From positions 40,976,840 to 41,040,839 of the forward strand of contig CM049322.1 in the NCBI GenBank assembly GCA_026874595.1: DNA of 64,000 nt, in the 5' to 3' direction. Shown here piece after piece: positions 23,471-36,113 of the stretch. Each line of letters starts with the position of its first letter. The stretch's first letter is position 1. Position numbers and translations under genes: made by a program. The stretch comes from Sipunculus nudus (Eukaryota > Annelida > Sipuncula > Golfingiida > Sipunculidae). Below the pieces are notes generated by a model, which worked only from the letters and a program-made list of their open reading frames with translations, made no database searches and was not told the DNA's origin.

Positions 23471-25065
23471 AAGTGTGAGATCTTGAGATCTAATGATAAT
23501 GAAACCACTAATTGATGGTACTTAGAACTTAGCAAATACTTGCCCTCTGCAAATTACTATGTTTTATTTATGATCATTTCTTGTGAACCTGTTAATCATG
23601 TAATTTGTTTGATATCAACTGATTTATATAAATTTAATTTTAATTAAATTGTAAAAATTTGTTCATCTAAAGAAATTGAAAATGTAGTAATAAAAAAAAA
23701 TAATTAATTAAATATATAGAAAAATGCAGATGATGATATTTTTTTTAAATTTATAATAGTTTTTTATAACCAAAGAAGATGAAATGTTCAGAATGACCAA
23801 TATGAAACATAAAGGTATTGGATAAAAGAAGATTTCTGAAGGGCCACCTGGCTGATTATGAATAATTCTGACATGCCATTTTTGAAAATGAAATTATCTG
23901 TAAACAATAAAATAATTGGTATATACAGAAATCAAAATTCCTCCTTTTAGTTTAAACAATTTTCACAAAATTAACACAAGAATTAAAAAAGTAAATTCAA
24001 GAAATGTTTGATTGTTTTTTTAATATGCTGAGACTAATGTTCCCTGGGTTCCCTCATCTAAATTTTACTTTAAGTGTAATCTAGATTACCCTTCCCCCTT
24101 CCAAACCTTGGAGTTCTTTTAATACTACCTATGCTGCTTGATATATCATAATCATCATTTTTTTGACAGAGTGCCACCTACAAAACATCATTAAAAGAAA
24201 ACCGAAAAGTGCAATACCCCAGCCATAATGCATCATTAACTTAAGTATGCAGATCAGCTGCCAATACCCCGCTTTTTATAAACCTGAGCTGCTTCTTTCA
24301 AGCATAAGTAAAGGTTTCCATCATGGGGGCCATGTGCTTTATATTAACAAACTATGTAAAAAACGTGTTAGCAGAGCCAGCAGGTCTTCACGGCAGGCTT
24401 CTGGTTCCAGATGGCAAGCTGTGTAGAATCAGGTCTTATGACATACACCATTCAACGCAAATACCAAAGGTCAAAGGTCACATGTTGATATGGAGGGGTG
24501 GTGCAGTAAAGTGATCCCCCAGCCTCTGAAGATGAGGACTTAGTGTTAACTGTATCACCTTTGGGCCCAGGTTGTATAATAAATGTTACTTTCAATTGGT
24601 GAAACTATACAGTGATGGTTTATGTTTTATAGATATGAAGATTATGACAATGCAGTGCGCTAGATGGCACTGTCTGTTTAAGGGACATTAAGAAAACATA
24701 ATTACTTTCATATGATATAAATTAATAAATGTTTGATTTTTGTTTGAATTATTATGACTGTCTTTATATCTTTGCTGTATAAAATGCATTTATATATTTA
24801 TTTATCCTTCTGACATGTTGGTTTCCTGTTTTTCATGTGAAGATATATTCTAGCATGTATTGCTCTTTTTTTTAATTTTCATAAATCAAAATACAACACA
24901 GAAATATGTGGCCCACAGGCTGAATAAACAATTTACAGAAAATCCTTAAAAAAAACTTATGGTCACATTTATATTAAGGACACTCCCTATTAAAGGCACA
25001 TGATTGAGGTTGTCCTAGATTTTTGCAAAATGCCTCTCTATTATGAACACCTTGCTGTTAAAGAC
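23471..25065. other. Noncoding; island at about 24170-24560
   Basis: The island contains a 63-residue plus-strand ORF (24323-24514) with no domain. At 24485-24560 there is a faint tRNA-SINE-like phrase (ggtggtgcagtaaagtg, later cctttgggcccaggttg). From 24970 to 25065 phrases such as attaaggacactccctatta resemble an eroded DNA transposon. Confidence 0.3.
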
Positions 25066-25105
25066 AAAACAAGGGACCTATGGGTCACTGTGCTCAGCTG
25101 ATGTT
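25066..25105 (+). repeat. Solo fragment of the 5' end of element F
   Basis: AACAAGGGACCTATGGGTCA followed by gctcagctg matches the first 33 or so bases of the F copies at 28367 and 49244 with few differences, then diverges. It shows that this 5' end recurs independently of the rest of F. Confidence 0.6.
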
Positions 25106-25964
25106 AACCTTGAAGGTAAAAATCTAAAATAATATCAAATGGAGATAAAGAGTAAGAGGAAGAGGTAATAAAGGCCATGGTTGGTTTATATGATTGGTTT
25201 GTATTGATGAGCAAGAAATTGTTGCAAAAAATATTTTGTGACCTGACCATGTGTTTCCTAATGTTGAAACTTAAGCATGTGAGCAGTTTGTGAACAAATG
25301 ATCTGTACTATTCCTATGATCATTAATTGGTTTTTCGATTAACTGTTGACATTTCGGTAGTTTACACATTTGTTCAATTGAATCTATTTTTTTGTATAAT
25401 ATATATTATTAAATATATATATGTATTTTTATGAAATGTATACAGTTGAAATATAGCTAATTAACAACATAAATAGGGCAATCAAAGCCTGATCTCAAAT
25501 TCTGCTGAGGCAGAAAAATAATGAACAAATGTTTGTAATAATCCTCATTTTTTTATCACATCAATTATTTTCTAATTTAAGTTTATATTTCTATACATTT
25601 CCAATTTAACATATATATCTGAATATAAAAGTTGATTCATAATTCTCAATTGCATCATCATAAATCTCAATCTTGTCAGATAACACCACATCATGCATAC
25701 AAATGTTTATTTATTTTTTACCACAAAAATATATCTTTGAAATCTGCAAAACAATAAAAATCTAAATATAATACTTGATTTAGATTTCACAATTTTTAAT
25801 TGTGTCTTTATTTATCCATAATGTGCTTCATATTTTATAACTAGACATTTCTTGGCACCGCAGGTGCCAGAGTATCACCAGACATAGTAGGCCCCCCTCT
25901 ACAAGAATAGACCCCCATTTTTAACAGCACATACTGACACTTGGCATATTTATTATTTCTTCCA

Positions 25965-27290
25965 TCTAACAATCCACAATCTTGTTGAAGATGTTGGTCC
26001 TGTGACCTTGATCTTTTTAAAGATGTGTCCTGTGACCTTGACCTTTGACCTCATGACCCCAAAATCAATTTGGGTCTTGCTTTTCCAATGGGGCATAGCA
26101 AGTAAAGTTTGAAATCTATACATCAATAAAGCAGGAATTATCATCCAGAAACTTATTTTTGGACAGATGGCTCCTGTGACCTTCACCTTTGACCTTGTGA
26201 CCTCAAAATATTGATAGTGTTCTTCCTCTCTTGGCAGGAGAACTATATGTGCAAGATGAAAGATATGAGATGAAATGTTTGGCTTAAAATGCATCCACAT
26301 CTTTTTAAAGATGTGTCCTGTGACCTTGACCTTTGACCTCATGACCCCAAAATCAATTTTGGTCTTACTTTTCCAATGGGACATATACAAGTCAAGTTTG
26401 AAATCCATACATCAATAAAAGCAGGAATTATCATCCAGAAACTAATTTTTGGACAGATGGCTCCTGTGACCTTCACCTTTGACCTTGAGTCCTCAAAATT
26501 GATAGGGGTCTTCCACTCATGGCAGGTGAACTATATGTGCAAGATGAAAGATCTGAGATGAATTGTTTGGCTGAAAATGCATCCACAATCTTTTTGAAGA
26601 GGTTTCCTGTGACCTTGACCTTTGACCTCATGACCCCAAATTTAATTCCGGTCCTGCTTTTCCAATGGGTCAAATACAAGTCAAGTTTGAAATCCATACA
26701 TCAATAAAAGAAGGAATTATCATCCAGAAACTAATTTTTGGAGAGATGGCTCCTGTGACCTTCACCTTTGACCTCGTGACCTCAAAATTGATAGGGGTCT
26801 TCCTCTATTGGCAGATGACTTATATGTGCAAGATGAAAGGTCTGAGATTTAATGTTTGGCTGAAAATGCATCCACAATCTTTTTAAAGATGTGTCCTGTG
26901 ACCTTGACCTTTGACCTCATGACCCCAAAATCAATTTGGGTCTTGCTTTTCAATGGGACATATATAGGTCAAGTTTGAAATCATTACATCAATAAAAGCA
27001 GGAAATATCATCCAGAAACTAATTTTTAGACAGATAGCTCCTGTGGCCTTGACCTTTGACCTTGTGACCCCAAAATTTATATGGATCATCCACTATTGGC
27101 AAGTGAGCTATATATATATTCAAGATGAAGACCTGGGATGAAAGTTTGGCTTAAAATGCATCCACAGTATCTTTTAAAATGCCAGTCCAGTGACCTTGAC
27201 CTTTGATCTCATGACCCTAGAACCTATAGGGTTCTTACTTTACTGGTGGGCCATACATAAGTCATGTTTGAAATCCATATGGCTATCAAC
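25965..27290 (+). repeat. 289-bp tandem array (about 4.5 copies)
   Basis: The marker phrase ctttttaaagatgtgtcctg begins (at its tttttaaag part) near 26013, 26302, 26591, 26880 and 27172, giving spacings of 289, 289, 289 and 292. Each unit has two blocks rich in TGACCT half-sites about 150 bp apart. The ORFs across the array with repeated 'RSKVKVTG' are translations of the repeat and not genes. Confidence 0.85.
26033..26051 (-). promoter_or_regulatory. Nuclear-receptor-like composite site (representative of the array)
   Basis: TGACCTTGACCTTTGACCT holds three TGACCT half-sites: a DR0 pair and a DR1 pair (26039-26051). Its complement also holds the extended half-site TCAAGGTCA used by ERR and SF-1 type receptors. 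The same or near-same block recurs in each 289-bp unit. Receptor binding is inferred from motif knowledge only. Confidence 0.35.
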
Positions 27291-27867
27291 ACTGGAGATA
27301 TCATAAGAGGTGTGTGATTTTCACCATATATGGCAATATTCAAGGTCAAGGCCACTATCATAGGAAAGGTCATGACCCCAATTTAAATAAGCATCATCCC
27401 ATAACCCATACCTATGTATATGCATAATATAAAAGAAATCTGTCCATTAGTTTTTGACTAATAATGCTCACAGTACTGTAAGGTGGCAATTTTGGGGGTA
27501 TTAAACAGCACGAAAACAAGTAAAGAATAATAGGTGGCGCCACCAGTTTCTGGAACATGACAACCCTATCCATGATCTTCATCAACTTGATTTTGGGATA
27601 AATCCATGCAAGATTTCTTGAGATATTAAAGAATTTGTGTGATTTTCCCCAAAATGGACCTATTCAAGGTCAAGGACACTCTCCTAGTAAAGGTCATGAC
27701 CTCATTTTAAATAGGCGTCGTCCTCTTACCCATATCTATACATATACCAAGTTTGGAAAATTACTGTGAAATATTTTTTGGGTTATCGCGCCAACAAGAT
27801 TTATATGCGGCGGCAGCGGCGGGACCGGTATGAAAACATAGTATCCACCGACTTTGTCTGGGGATAC

Positions 27868-28269
27868 AATAATTTAAGCATACTGATGGGTTCAATTATA
27901 TTTGTTAAAATCATTTAAAAGAAAATTGATTTCTTTAAAAATGCTACATTACACAACATTGCATCTTCTGTATTACACCTTGAATTATTTTTTCAAGGAA
28001 AGTTTTTGCATATCGGAGTGGAAACAGCATTACAATTAAGGAGATACAGTGAAAACAATAACAATTACTGCATAACACTTGGTGGGTTAGGGGGGGGGGT
28101 GATTGGGGTGGTGATATGAGAATAACTGTACACCTGTCACAGCAGGGGATCTCCCCCAGTGACTGTAACAATCAGAAACCCTGGCATAGATGACTTCCAG
28201 TGACCTGGAGTGGGACCCTGCATCTGTAATCAAAGCAAGTGACTACAGAAAAAAAAAATCAATAACTAG
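27868..28269. other. Noncoding spacer between E1 and F
   Basis: AT-rich, with a G-rich run near 28088-28100. No feature otherwise. Confidence 0.4.
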
Positions 28270-28366
28270 CTTAATTTTCAAGCTTTTATTTTCAAATTTC
28301 AGATTTAGACAAACTAAATATTTATGTTTACATGCTGTGAAAATTAAATCAATGGTGCTTACAGGA
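28270..28366 (+). repeat. Partial F-type module upstream of F copy 1
   Basis: Phrases such as catgctgtgaaaattaaatc and cttacaggaaac match the internal module junctions of F (near 30330 and 29680). A piece of a further module therefore precedes the F 5' end here and is absent from copy 2. Confidence 0.5.
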
Positions 28367-30995
28367 AACAAGGGACCTATGGGTCACGACGCTCAGCTGT
28401 TATATATGATAAAAAAATATTATTTAGAAATGAGGCACATGCTGGTTTTGTGTGGTAATAAATATAAGCTGTATTATGAGTTGTTGTTTAGCTTATGTAT
28501 CATTTTGATAGTACCTTTGGAGACAGGGAAGAGGATTGATTTCATTTATTTTATTAACAAATGGAGTACTACTGTCACACAGATTTTGACTTGGCCATAT
28601 AACTTATAAGCAGAACATATAATATAAGAGTTTAACTATTTATTAAAAAAATTACAAATATTGTCCCAAATATAATTTTTATTAAAAATAATAAGAGAAT
28701 CATATGATTTTTTAAAATGAAATATAACTGATATGATTATTAAAATAATATTAAAGAATATATTCATGAATGCATTCATGAATACATTTTGAAAGTATTT
28801 GCACGAGTATTCATATACTTTCATTTTTACCTGAATTCCCATTCTTTATGCAAGAAATTTTATAATGGAGTACATAATCATATTCATATTTAAATACAAT
28901 TACAAAGTATTCGCACCATGTCTGGTATTTATTCAGTTTTCACCAAACAATGATGTTGAGAATCCAGAATATACAAAATTCACACATTTAAATAATGATC
29001 ATAAGTACCTGGTTTTATGGCTTTTATTTATATTAAAAAATAACTGTAAAAAATTCATTTTGGACTAATTTCACATCAATGTACACACTAGACACAGTAG
29101 GAATCTAGATTAATATTATCAACTGCATCTTTGTCTATCATTAATTTCCTTTATATAATCCTTAATGATTAGTAATGAATAATATGATTTACTTCTTTAT
29201 CATTAAAAATGAACTGAAAAATGCCATAGGTGACTGCATGGTGTTGTTTGGAATATGTGACATTCTACCCATCGATACAAGATTCTTATATCATCAGTAA
29301 CTGCAAGTTAATTTCCTGTTATTATAAACTAACAAATTCCTTTTCTATTTTTCTTTAATTTGTTATTTAAAACCAATAAAAATTTATTAATTTATTGTTT
29401 ATTGTTATGTTGTTGGTTAAAACTACTAGATGAGCTGGGTTGAACACCTGGATCAACTGTGGCTGGCCATAAGCTGCCTGGATTCTCCCCTCAAGCGTGC
29501 ATAATTTGATGAAAGGTCAACAAGGTCAACATACAGGTGACTCAAGAGGGGCTGGAGAGAGCCAAAGTCTGACAGGGTCCCATAAAAAACATTAATAAAA
29601 GCTACAATATTTGGCAAATTTCTTTTAGCTTTCTAAACTAAAAAGCTAAAATCCTTATGTGTGCATGATATGAAAATTATATCAACAGTGCTCACGGGAA
29701 ACAAACGTGCCATGGTCACAGTTGGGCAAAATTTAAGGTACTAGTTTTATATTTATACTAATAACTTATAAAATTTGAAAAATTCAGAACTAATTTTGGG
29801 TATTCAATTGAATCTTGATTAAATAATGTTACATCCCTGACAAAAAAGATCTCTAGCTTCAGCAATGCCCTTGTTAAGGGAGTAAATATATTTCTTGATT
29901 TTTTACAAAGTGCATTATGTTTGGGCCCATAACTTAAAAAAAATACACAATACTGACATCATTTCTTGCATGTGCATAGTGAATGTATAGAAAAATATGT
30001 ATATTATATATGATCAAAGTCAGATCAGTGGTTTTGATATTAGGCAGTCTTAAAGTGTAACATTGGGTTTTTAATGGAAAAATGAAGTTTTTCATTGATA
30101 TCTTGAAGGAATTAAGTCCTAGTGACCAAATTCTTGGCATGGTAAGGGATTTTGGAGAAATCTAACTGTATGCCAAATTTAAGGAACTTAGAGCTGAAGC
30201 TCGGGAGCTGAGCTCTAGCAAACTGCATAACACTAGCAATATGTGACATGGTGCTTGAAAACTTGAATAAAATCTACAGTTTTTGATTTCAAATTTTTGG
30301 TGTTAACAGTTGAAATGCTAACAAAAACATGCTGTGAAAATTAAATCCACAGCAGTTACAGCAAAAAAACGTGCCATGGTCAAAGTTGGGCAAAATTTAA
30401 GGTACCAATTTTTTATTTTTGCTAATATTTTTAAAAATTTAAAAGATTTTGATCTAATTTTGGGTATACAATTTAATTTTGATTAATAAAATTAATATTA
30501 CTGGAAAAAAAGTGCTTAGCTTTAACAAGTTTTGTGTTAAGTGATAAAATTTCTTTCCTGATTATTTACAAAATGCATTATGTTTGGGCCCATAACTTTT
30601 TTAAATTAAATAATACAGACCTAATTTCTGGCATGTACATAGGAATTATATAGAGGATTATTTATAGGAAATATGAGGAAAAACAGATGATTGGTTTTGA
30701 TATTAGGCAGTCCTAAAGTGTGAAAATAGGTTTTTAATAAAAAATTGAGGTTTTTCCTTAATTTCTTAAAGGAATGAAGTAGCAAAGACCCAGTTTTCGG
30801 CTTGGTAGGAGATCTTGGGGACATCTAACATTATGCTGAATTTTGGATTCCTAGGTCTTACGGTTTCAAAACGTGCCACATCTACGGACGGACGGACAGA
30901 CGGACGGACGGACGGACGGACGGACGGACGGACGGACGACGGACAATGGACCACGACTATAGCTCAGATGACTTATAGTCAGCTGAGCTAAAAAA
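28367..30995 (+). mobile_element. Element F copy 1 (2.6 kb, modular, with ACGG tail)
   Basis: It is nearly identical to 49244-51867 along its whole length. It starts AACAAGGGACCTATGGGTCA. Two modules each begin acgtgccatggtca (near 29706 and 30369). The second module ends in an (ACGG/ACAG)n run and a terminal block with two interleaved stems. GCTCAGCTG near the 5' end (28391-28399) is the exact inverse of CAGCTGAGC near the 3' end (30980-30988). The tandem modules plus ACRG microsatellite recall bivalve pearl elements. ORFs shared by the two copies reflect duplication only. Confidence 0.7.
30884..30944 (+). repeat. (ACGG)n microsatellite inside F copy 1
   Basis: About 15 units of ACGG with one ACAG variant. 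The reverse strand reads as a Pro-Ser-Val-Arg repeat, which is not a real protein. Confidence 0.9.
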
Positions 30996-31599
30996 CGTGC
31001 CATGGTCAAAGTTGGGCAAAATTTAAGGTACTGATTTTTTTTTATGCTAATAACTTAAAAAATTTACAAAATTCGGATCTAATTTTGGGTAAACAATTGA
31101 ATCTTAATTAAACATAGTTATATACTTGAGAAAATAGACTCTAGTTTCAAAATTTTTCATGTTAAGTGAGTTATTATTTTTCCTGATTTTTTACAAAGTC
31201 CATTATGTTTGGGCCCATAACTTAAAGAATTTATACTTTACAGACTGAATTTCTGGCATGTACATAGGAACTATATAGAGGAATATTTATGGTAAATATG
31301 AGGAAAAACAGATGAGTGGTTTCGATATTAGGCAGTCCTGAAGTGTGAAAATAGGATTTTAATAAAAAATTGAGGTTTTTCCTTAATTTCTCAAAGGAAC
31401 GAAGTCGCAAAGACCCAGTTTTCGGCTTGGTAGGAGATCTTGGGGACATCTAACATTATGCTGAATTTTGGATTCCTAGGTCCTACGGTTTCAAAACGTG
31501 CCACATCTACGGACAGACGGACGGACGGACAGACGGACGGACGACGGACAATGGACCACGACTATAGCTCAGATGACTTATAGTCAGCTGAGCTAAAAA
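30996..31599 (+). repeat. Extra third F module appended to copy 1
   Basis: It repeats the previous module from acgtgccatggtcaaag through a short ACGG/ACAG run (31509-31549) to the same terminal stems and gctaaaaa. Copy 2 lacks it. The junction falls at the A-run before acgtgcc, which also precedes the internal module, so unequal exchange is plausible. Confidence 0.65.
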
Positions 31600-31805
31600 C
31601 ATGTACCATCACTGGCCCATACCTGGAAAGTTCCATGTTTAATACGTTTGTACATATATTTATAATACAGCTGGTATAAATATCTATTAAACAAATGGAC
31701 AATGGCTGCAAGAATAATCTGATTTTAGGGTATATATTGTTTATAAAAGTTAGCAAATTACACATTGAACTAAGCACAAATTGCTGCATCATAAAAGTAT
31801 ATTTA
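31600..31805. other. Noncoding
   Basis: AT-rich spacer with nothing recognised. Confidence 0.4.
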
Positions 31806-31990
31806 TACAGTGAAACCTGTGTTATCAAACTACTCATGGGACTGGCCAAAGCAGTCTTAAATCACAGATGGTGTTATAAGACAGGGCAGCTATAACCAAT
31901 GTGAATGCTTTCAGTTCATCAAAGGATGGTCTTAATAAATAGACAGGTGGTCCTTTAAGACAGGTGGTCTTTTAGACAGGTTCTGCTGTA
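31806..31990. mobile_element. pogo/Tigger-like MITE (about 185 bp)
   Basis: The left end TACAGTGAAACCTGT and the right end ACAGGTTCTGCTGTA are inverted repeats at 13 of 15 positions. Read as TA + CAG...CTG + TA, they fit the TA target and CAG termini of pogo-like elements. Internal ggtggtc/gacaggtgg phrases are shared with the similar repeats near 36534 and 37978. No transposase. Confidence 0.55.
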
Positions 31991-33639
31991 CATGGCTCAA
32001 AGTACCAGCCGTATTTTAATATATTTGATAAAATCACAGAACTACAGGCTATCTTTACCTTAATAAATGCTAACTGGTGTTGGAGAAGTAATGAATATTT
32101 ATTTACTTATATTAAATAAAATAACAAAGAAATATGAGACTGATCTGAAGGCTGACACAAGCAATTGTGCATAGACTGTCAAAGAGAAATATGGATACAA
32201 ATTTCCAAGTTCTTAGACTGAGACAAATTGAGACAAATGCTGAGCGCATTGATTTCTACAGTCAGCCTTTCTCATGAGAGACAAATCCTACTGGAATCAG
32301 TATCAACTGATCACAGTCCAAAATGGAGGTCAGGGAATACCAACATTACACAAATCTTATGCTACATCTCATTCTAGCTCACGTTTGATGTAAAAGTCTG
32401 AATTTCCTGATCTTTCCTGAACTCAAATGGGACTCCATTACCAGTTTGTGCTGTATCTGATTACTAGACTGGTTCCTTTATCGTGTATGGTTCATATCAT
32501 GTTGATACGTTAATGATCTATTTTTTATATTTTTTTTTCTCAGTAAAGTTTACATTATAAAAGTTCAATATCCTGATATTTCATCAGGTAAAAGCATGTT
32601 TTTTTAAAATACTTTTTCAGGTAGTGATTTAAGTGAGAAATAGAGAGATCTGACTTAAATTGTCTGGCTACTCAATTAGAAAATTGCCTTAAAAAACACA
32701 CTGGTGTATCCAGGCACCTTTAACCAACTAGTCTAAAAAAGTGACTCTATCCCCCTCCCCCTCCCCCCCCCCCCCTATCGGGGCAGCCTTCTATATCATA
32801 GGGCTGTTAATGGATTAGTCCACTATATATATATACTAATCCACTATATATATATATATATAGCACTATATCAGCCCTCTGACATCACAGCCAGATTTCT
32901 GGCCTGCCAGAGTGCCTTAACATCTAGGTCTGAGGAATGCATTATAAGGCCACTTGAGGATGCAAATATTTTCGTCATTTCTGATGCCTTATGGCCTACA
33001 GATACACTGTCAATTGACATAAGCCAGACTAATCGTTTGCATTTTTAGTTCACTTCCTAACAACACCAAACATGAACAAGAAAAGTTCCGTTCTAACTCA
33101 GCATATTTGTAAATCCCTCCGCATGTTTATTGAATTTCTGACCACATGAAAACAAGAATGGCTCATACAGGTTACTGGTCACAGCCAACTTGTATGTGAT
33201 ACTGGAAATGACTCGTTACCATTGAGACAGGTTTCAGTTTCAGTTGTGAGTTCACATGTATTTTCTTGAGACTGCATCGTTCGTAGCATAATGTCAAGAT
33301 AATGGGCTGTTTACAACAGTATGAATGGAAGACAACTGCGATGCTTTCCGTGATACTGCATGTATTACGACTCAAGTACAGGCTTACTAGCCTAATTATC
33401 ATTGCCTATACTGAGTCAGGTTGTCACGGCTAATATATATAGTGAAGGAGAGATAAATACATATATGGATCTAAGGAATATCCTAAAAACCGACACATAT
33501 ATATATATGTCCTGAATGGGGTGGTCTCAATGGAGTCAGAAGGTTTCTGTATTTCATAATGATGTAATCAGCAGGTAAGCCAAGGTTTTGTATAACTTAA
33601 TTAAGCATAGAACCAGTCTACATATCCAGGACCACATCA
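31991..33639. other. Noncoding; C run and TA palindromes at 32750-32866
   Basis: A 13-C run ends near 32775, followed by two (TA)n tracts framed by the repeated phrase aatccactatatat. Otherwise no feature. Confidence 0.4.
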
Positions 33640-36113
33640 ATGGTAGAAAACCCACAGCACCTGCCATAACCACACACTTCCTATAAATCCACGCATTGGT
33701 TCACTGGCACCGCAGTGTGAGACACTGTAAGACATATGTCTGTGTTTATTAATGATTTCCGACAGTTCTGGGAACGATCTCCTCACATACTCCTCAGGTT
33801 TTCCAAGCATCCTCGGAGAAAGAGAATGGCACTTGTCCATGGAAACGCTACATTCACACAAACCGCAAACTGTCAGTGTGAAGCTACAGTTGTGGTTACA
33901 AGGTTCTATGCCTGCATGAATATGAATGTATGTACATGTTCAAACGTAATTAGCATACTGGTTTTATTTAAGATTTTTATACAAAATGGAAAGATACTGA
34001 ATACCCCATCTCCCCTTGTTCCAAGATTTGATTAATGAGTGAATCCTCACAAGACTTAGTTATTCAATGCGACTTTTCAAATAGCTTGATTATTAATTGA
34101 CCTGACTATCACATACAGACTTTATATTATGCTTTATTGACAAAATTATGATAGTGAATGCAAACACGATTTTGGGAGCGTCACACAAAAGGGACCACCC
34201 ACATTGCGGAATGCATATTTCTAGTTTACTGTTTAAAACAGTATATATTTGAAATTTATGGATGATACCTGAAGAGATTTTGTCAAAGTGTCTGCAACTG
34301 AGAAACTGGCAACTTTACAATCACTAAACTTGATCCCACTGGACACAAAGATAGCGACTTAACTCAGACGAGCCCCCATTGATTTCTGAAGTTTATCTTC
34401 TTCTGCAGTCCCTGATGGAACTATGACTGACTGATACAGAACTGAACACAGACTGGGGAGTTACTACGCTCTGACAATCAGTCACAAGATCAGGTTCTCC
34501 AGTACACAGTCCTCTCTTTGAGTTTCCCGATCCTTCCCTCCAGGACCAGCTTGTACGCACGATCGTTTGTGTGATTTGTGTGATCATTTGTAACCTCTAC
34601 TCTTGTCATTTTAACCTTTGACCTCTGTCTCTAATAAATCTTTAAATATCTGCCCTTTAACATTCATATTAGATCCTCATGATGGCCTTTGTTGCAATCT
34701 CAGACTGACCATTGCTATAAAGCTGATTTACTATGGCAAGGATTTGAAAGAAAATCTATTGTATAAGACACAAAATTAATGCAACTTTCACATAGATCAT
34801 AATATAATAAGTTTTTATATTTAATATATAATTTATTAAATAACTGATGGTGGTGCCACCCAACCTTTATCACACAAGTACTCTATGGCCATGGCTTGAA
34901 ATTACCTTTTTTTAAATGCAGAGTGTGGCCTAAGGGGGGTGGTCATTACTTCAAGACATTACTTCATGAAGGAGCACTGTCTACCATAAAACTATGACAG
35001 TGAATTGAGTGGCTGATTTACCAGGGCATCATAAGCAGCATCGCAGCACCATCTGTTGTTTCTGGAAAGAAAATGTCTTCCAGTGTGAAATAATGTGTAA
35101 TATACTCATGGCTTTAAATAATTAAAATCAACTTGATATACAGAAAGCACTGAAAGTGTAAATACACATGCAAAGGCCATTATTTCTTCGGCATCCAGGT
35201 CTGCCCACAAAAGGTTACCACAAAACATAATCACCCATTTTTCACCCTGCCTGTGGCCTATACCCTTTAAGATACTGTGTGTACACAGAAAGACACGTCA
35301 AGGAGACATGGGTGAACACATAACCACTGCCAATTTTTCAATTTTGATTAGATAAAATGTTCACTTTTAAACATTAGAAAGAAATACTGTAAAGGTAAAA
35401 CAAACACACAGTTTTGATATGTCATAAAGTTTGATATTAGCCTACTGAGAAGTGGTTTGAATGTTGTTACTGGTTGCTTAAAATTGAGAACAATGCTACA
35501 TTAATTCCCTGAATATGACCCGTGTTCCTCCTTATTATATTTTTTTTTAAATGGTTAACACCATTCTTTCAACAAATCAGCATATCTCAGTACTAAACCC
35601 CACTATTTATAGCTATCACTGAAGACAGAATCAATATAATCGTAAAATCCTGTACGCATTACATTAAGCATCCAAGTGAGACTTCTGGGGGGCAAATATA
35701 CATTCCATGCAAAAAAATTATGATGCTACCAACAAAAGAACCTGGTTTTCATATTGATTTAGCGAGCTACAGCCGAACTGGAAAGCAAGTGCATTGTGGG
35801 ATGCAGCTGTAATTGCATATCGCATCACAAGATCAACATGATTATGGCATCCCTGTTGACCTTCGTGGATTTTTTTACCAATAAGTCTGGTCTTTTCTGT
35901 GTTATTTGCAGATAAAACTTGTTATCATATCACAGTTTGGAAGCACCTGATAGTTTTTCTTGGACAGCTGTGCACTGTATTTTAACAAGTTTCTATATTT
36001 TTGCTGTCTTGCCCTCCGTGTTATACATTAAGGGATTCTGCAAAACCTCTTCACCAACCGCAGTTAGTTACTGGGAGTTTACCGGCATCTATTTTCCTTC
36101 AATATCACTAAGA
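33640..36113. other. Noncoding; GC-richer island at about 33640-33900
   Basis: The island has overlapping ORFs on both strands, with mixed residue composition but no domain and no paired splice sites that I trust. A GGTGGTGCCACC palindrome lies at 34850-34861. The rest is unremarkable. Confidence 0.3.

Larger units (their letters stand above)
25840..27867 (+). mobile_element. Element E1: pearl/Helentron-like non-autonomous element with a tandem core
   Basis: It begins ACTAGA at 25840. A perfect 6-bp hairpin follows: GGCACC (25854-25859), loop GCA, GGTGCC (25863-25868). The body holds a 289-bp tandem array, then two diverged copies of a roughly 330-bp unit (from about 27308 and 27638). The 3' end is a hairpin with arms 27841-27852 and 27856-27867 around a TTT loop. 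The 5' stretch 25872-25883 (GTATCACCAGAC) is inverted-complementary to the 3' outer arm at 11 of 12 positions. Subterminal inverted repeats, a 3' hairpin and a tandem core are known traits of Helentron-associated and pearl-type elements; the class is inferred. It encodes no protein. Confidence 0.6.

Noticed and set aside
24323-24514. 63-residue plus-strand ORF in a GC-richer island
   Set aside because: No domain, no clear splice boundary. A SINE-like phrase follows it directly.
25953-26886. Set of ORFs with repeated RSKVKVTG motifs up to 151 residues
   Set aside because: They are translations of the 289-bp tandem array; the period of 289 is not a multiple of three, so the frame shifts from unit to unit.
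28190-28609. 139-residue plus-strand ORF
   Set aside because: It runs from spacer into the 5' end of element F, and the F part is repeated in copy 2 as an ORF of a different length. No domain, AT-driven composition.
30766-30954. Pro-Ser-Val-Arg repeat ORF (also in 51655-51891)
   Set aside because: It is the reverse-strand translation of the (ACGG)n microsatellite.
30621-31449. Minus-strand ORFs beginning MSPRSPTKPKTGS in successive F modules (also at 51510-51713)
   Set aside because: The shared protein sequence follows from the modules being nucleotide copies. Frames break at module ends, there is no domain, and a diverged module gives a different start.
33637-34035. Overlapping protein-like ORFs on both strands (74 and 99 residues)
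   Set aside because: Both strands cannot be judged coding at once, no domain is recognised, and splice contexts are weak. Left as a GC-richer island.
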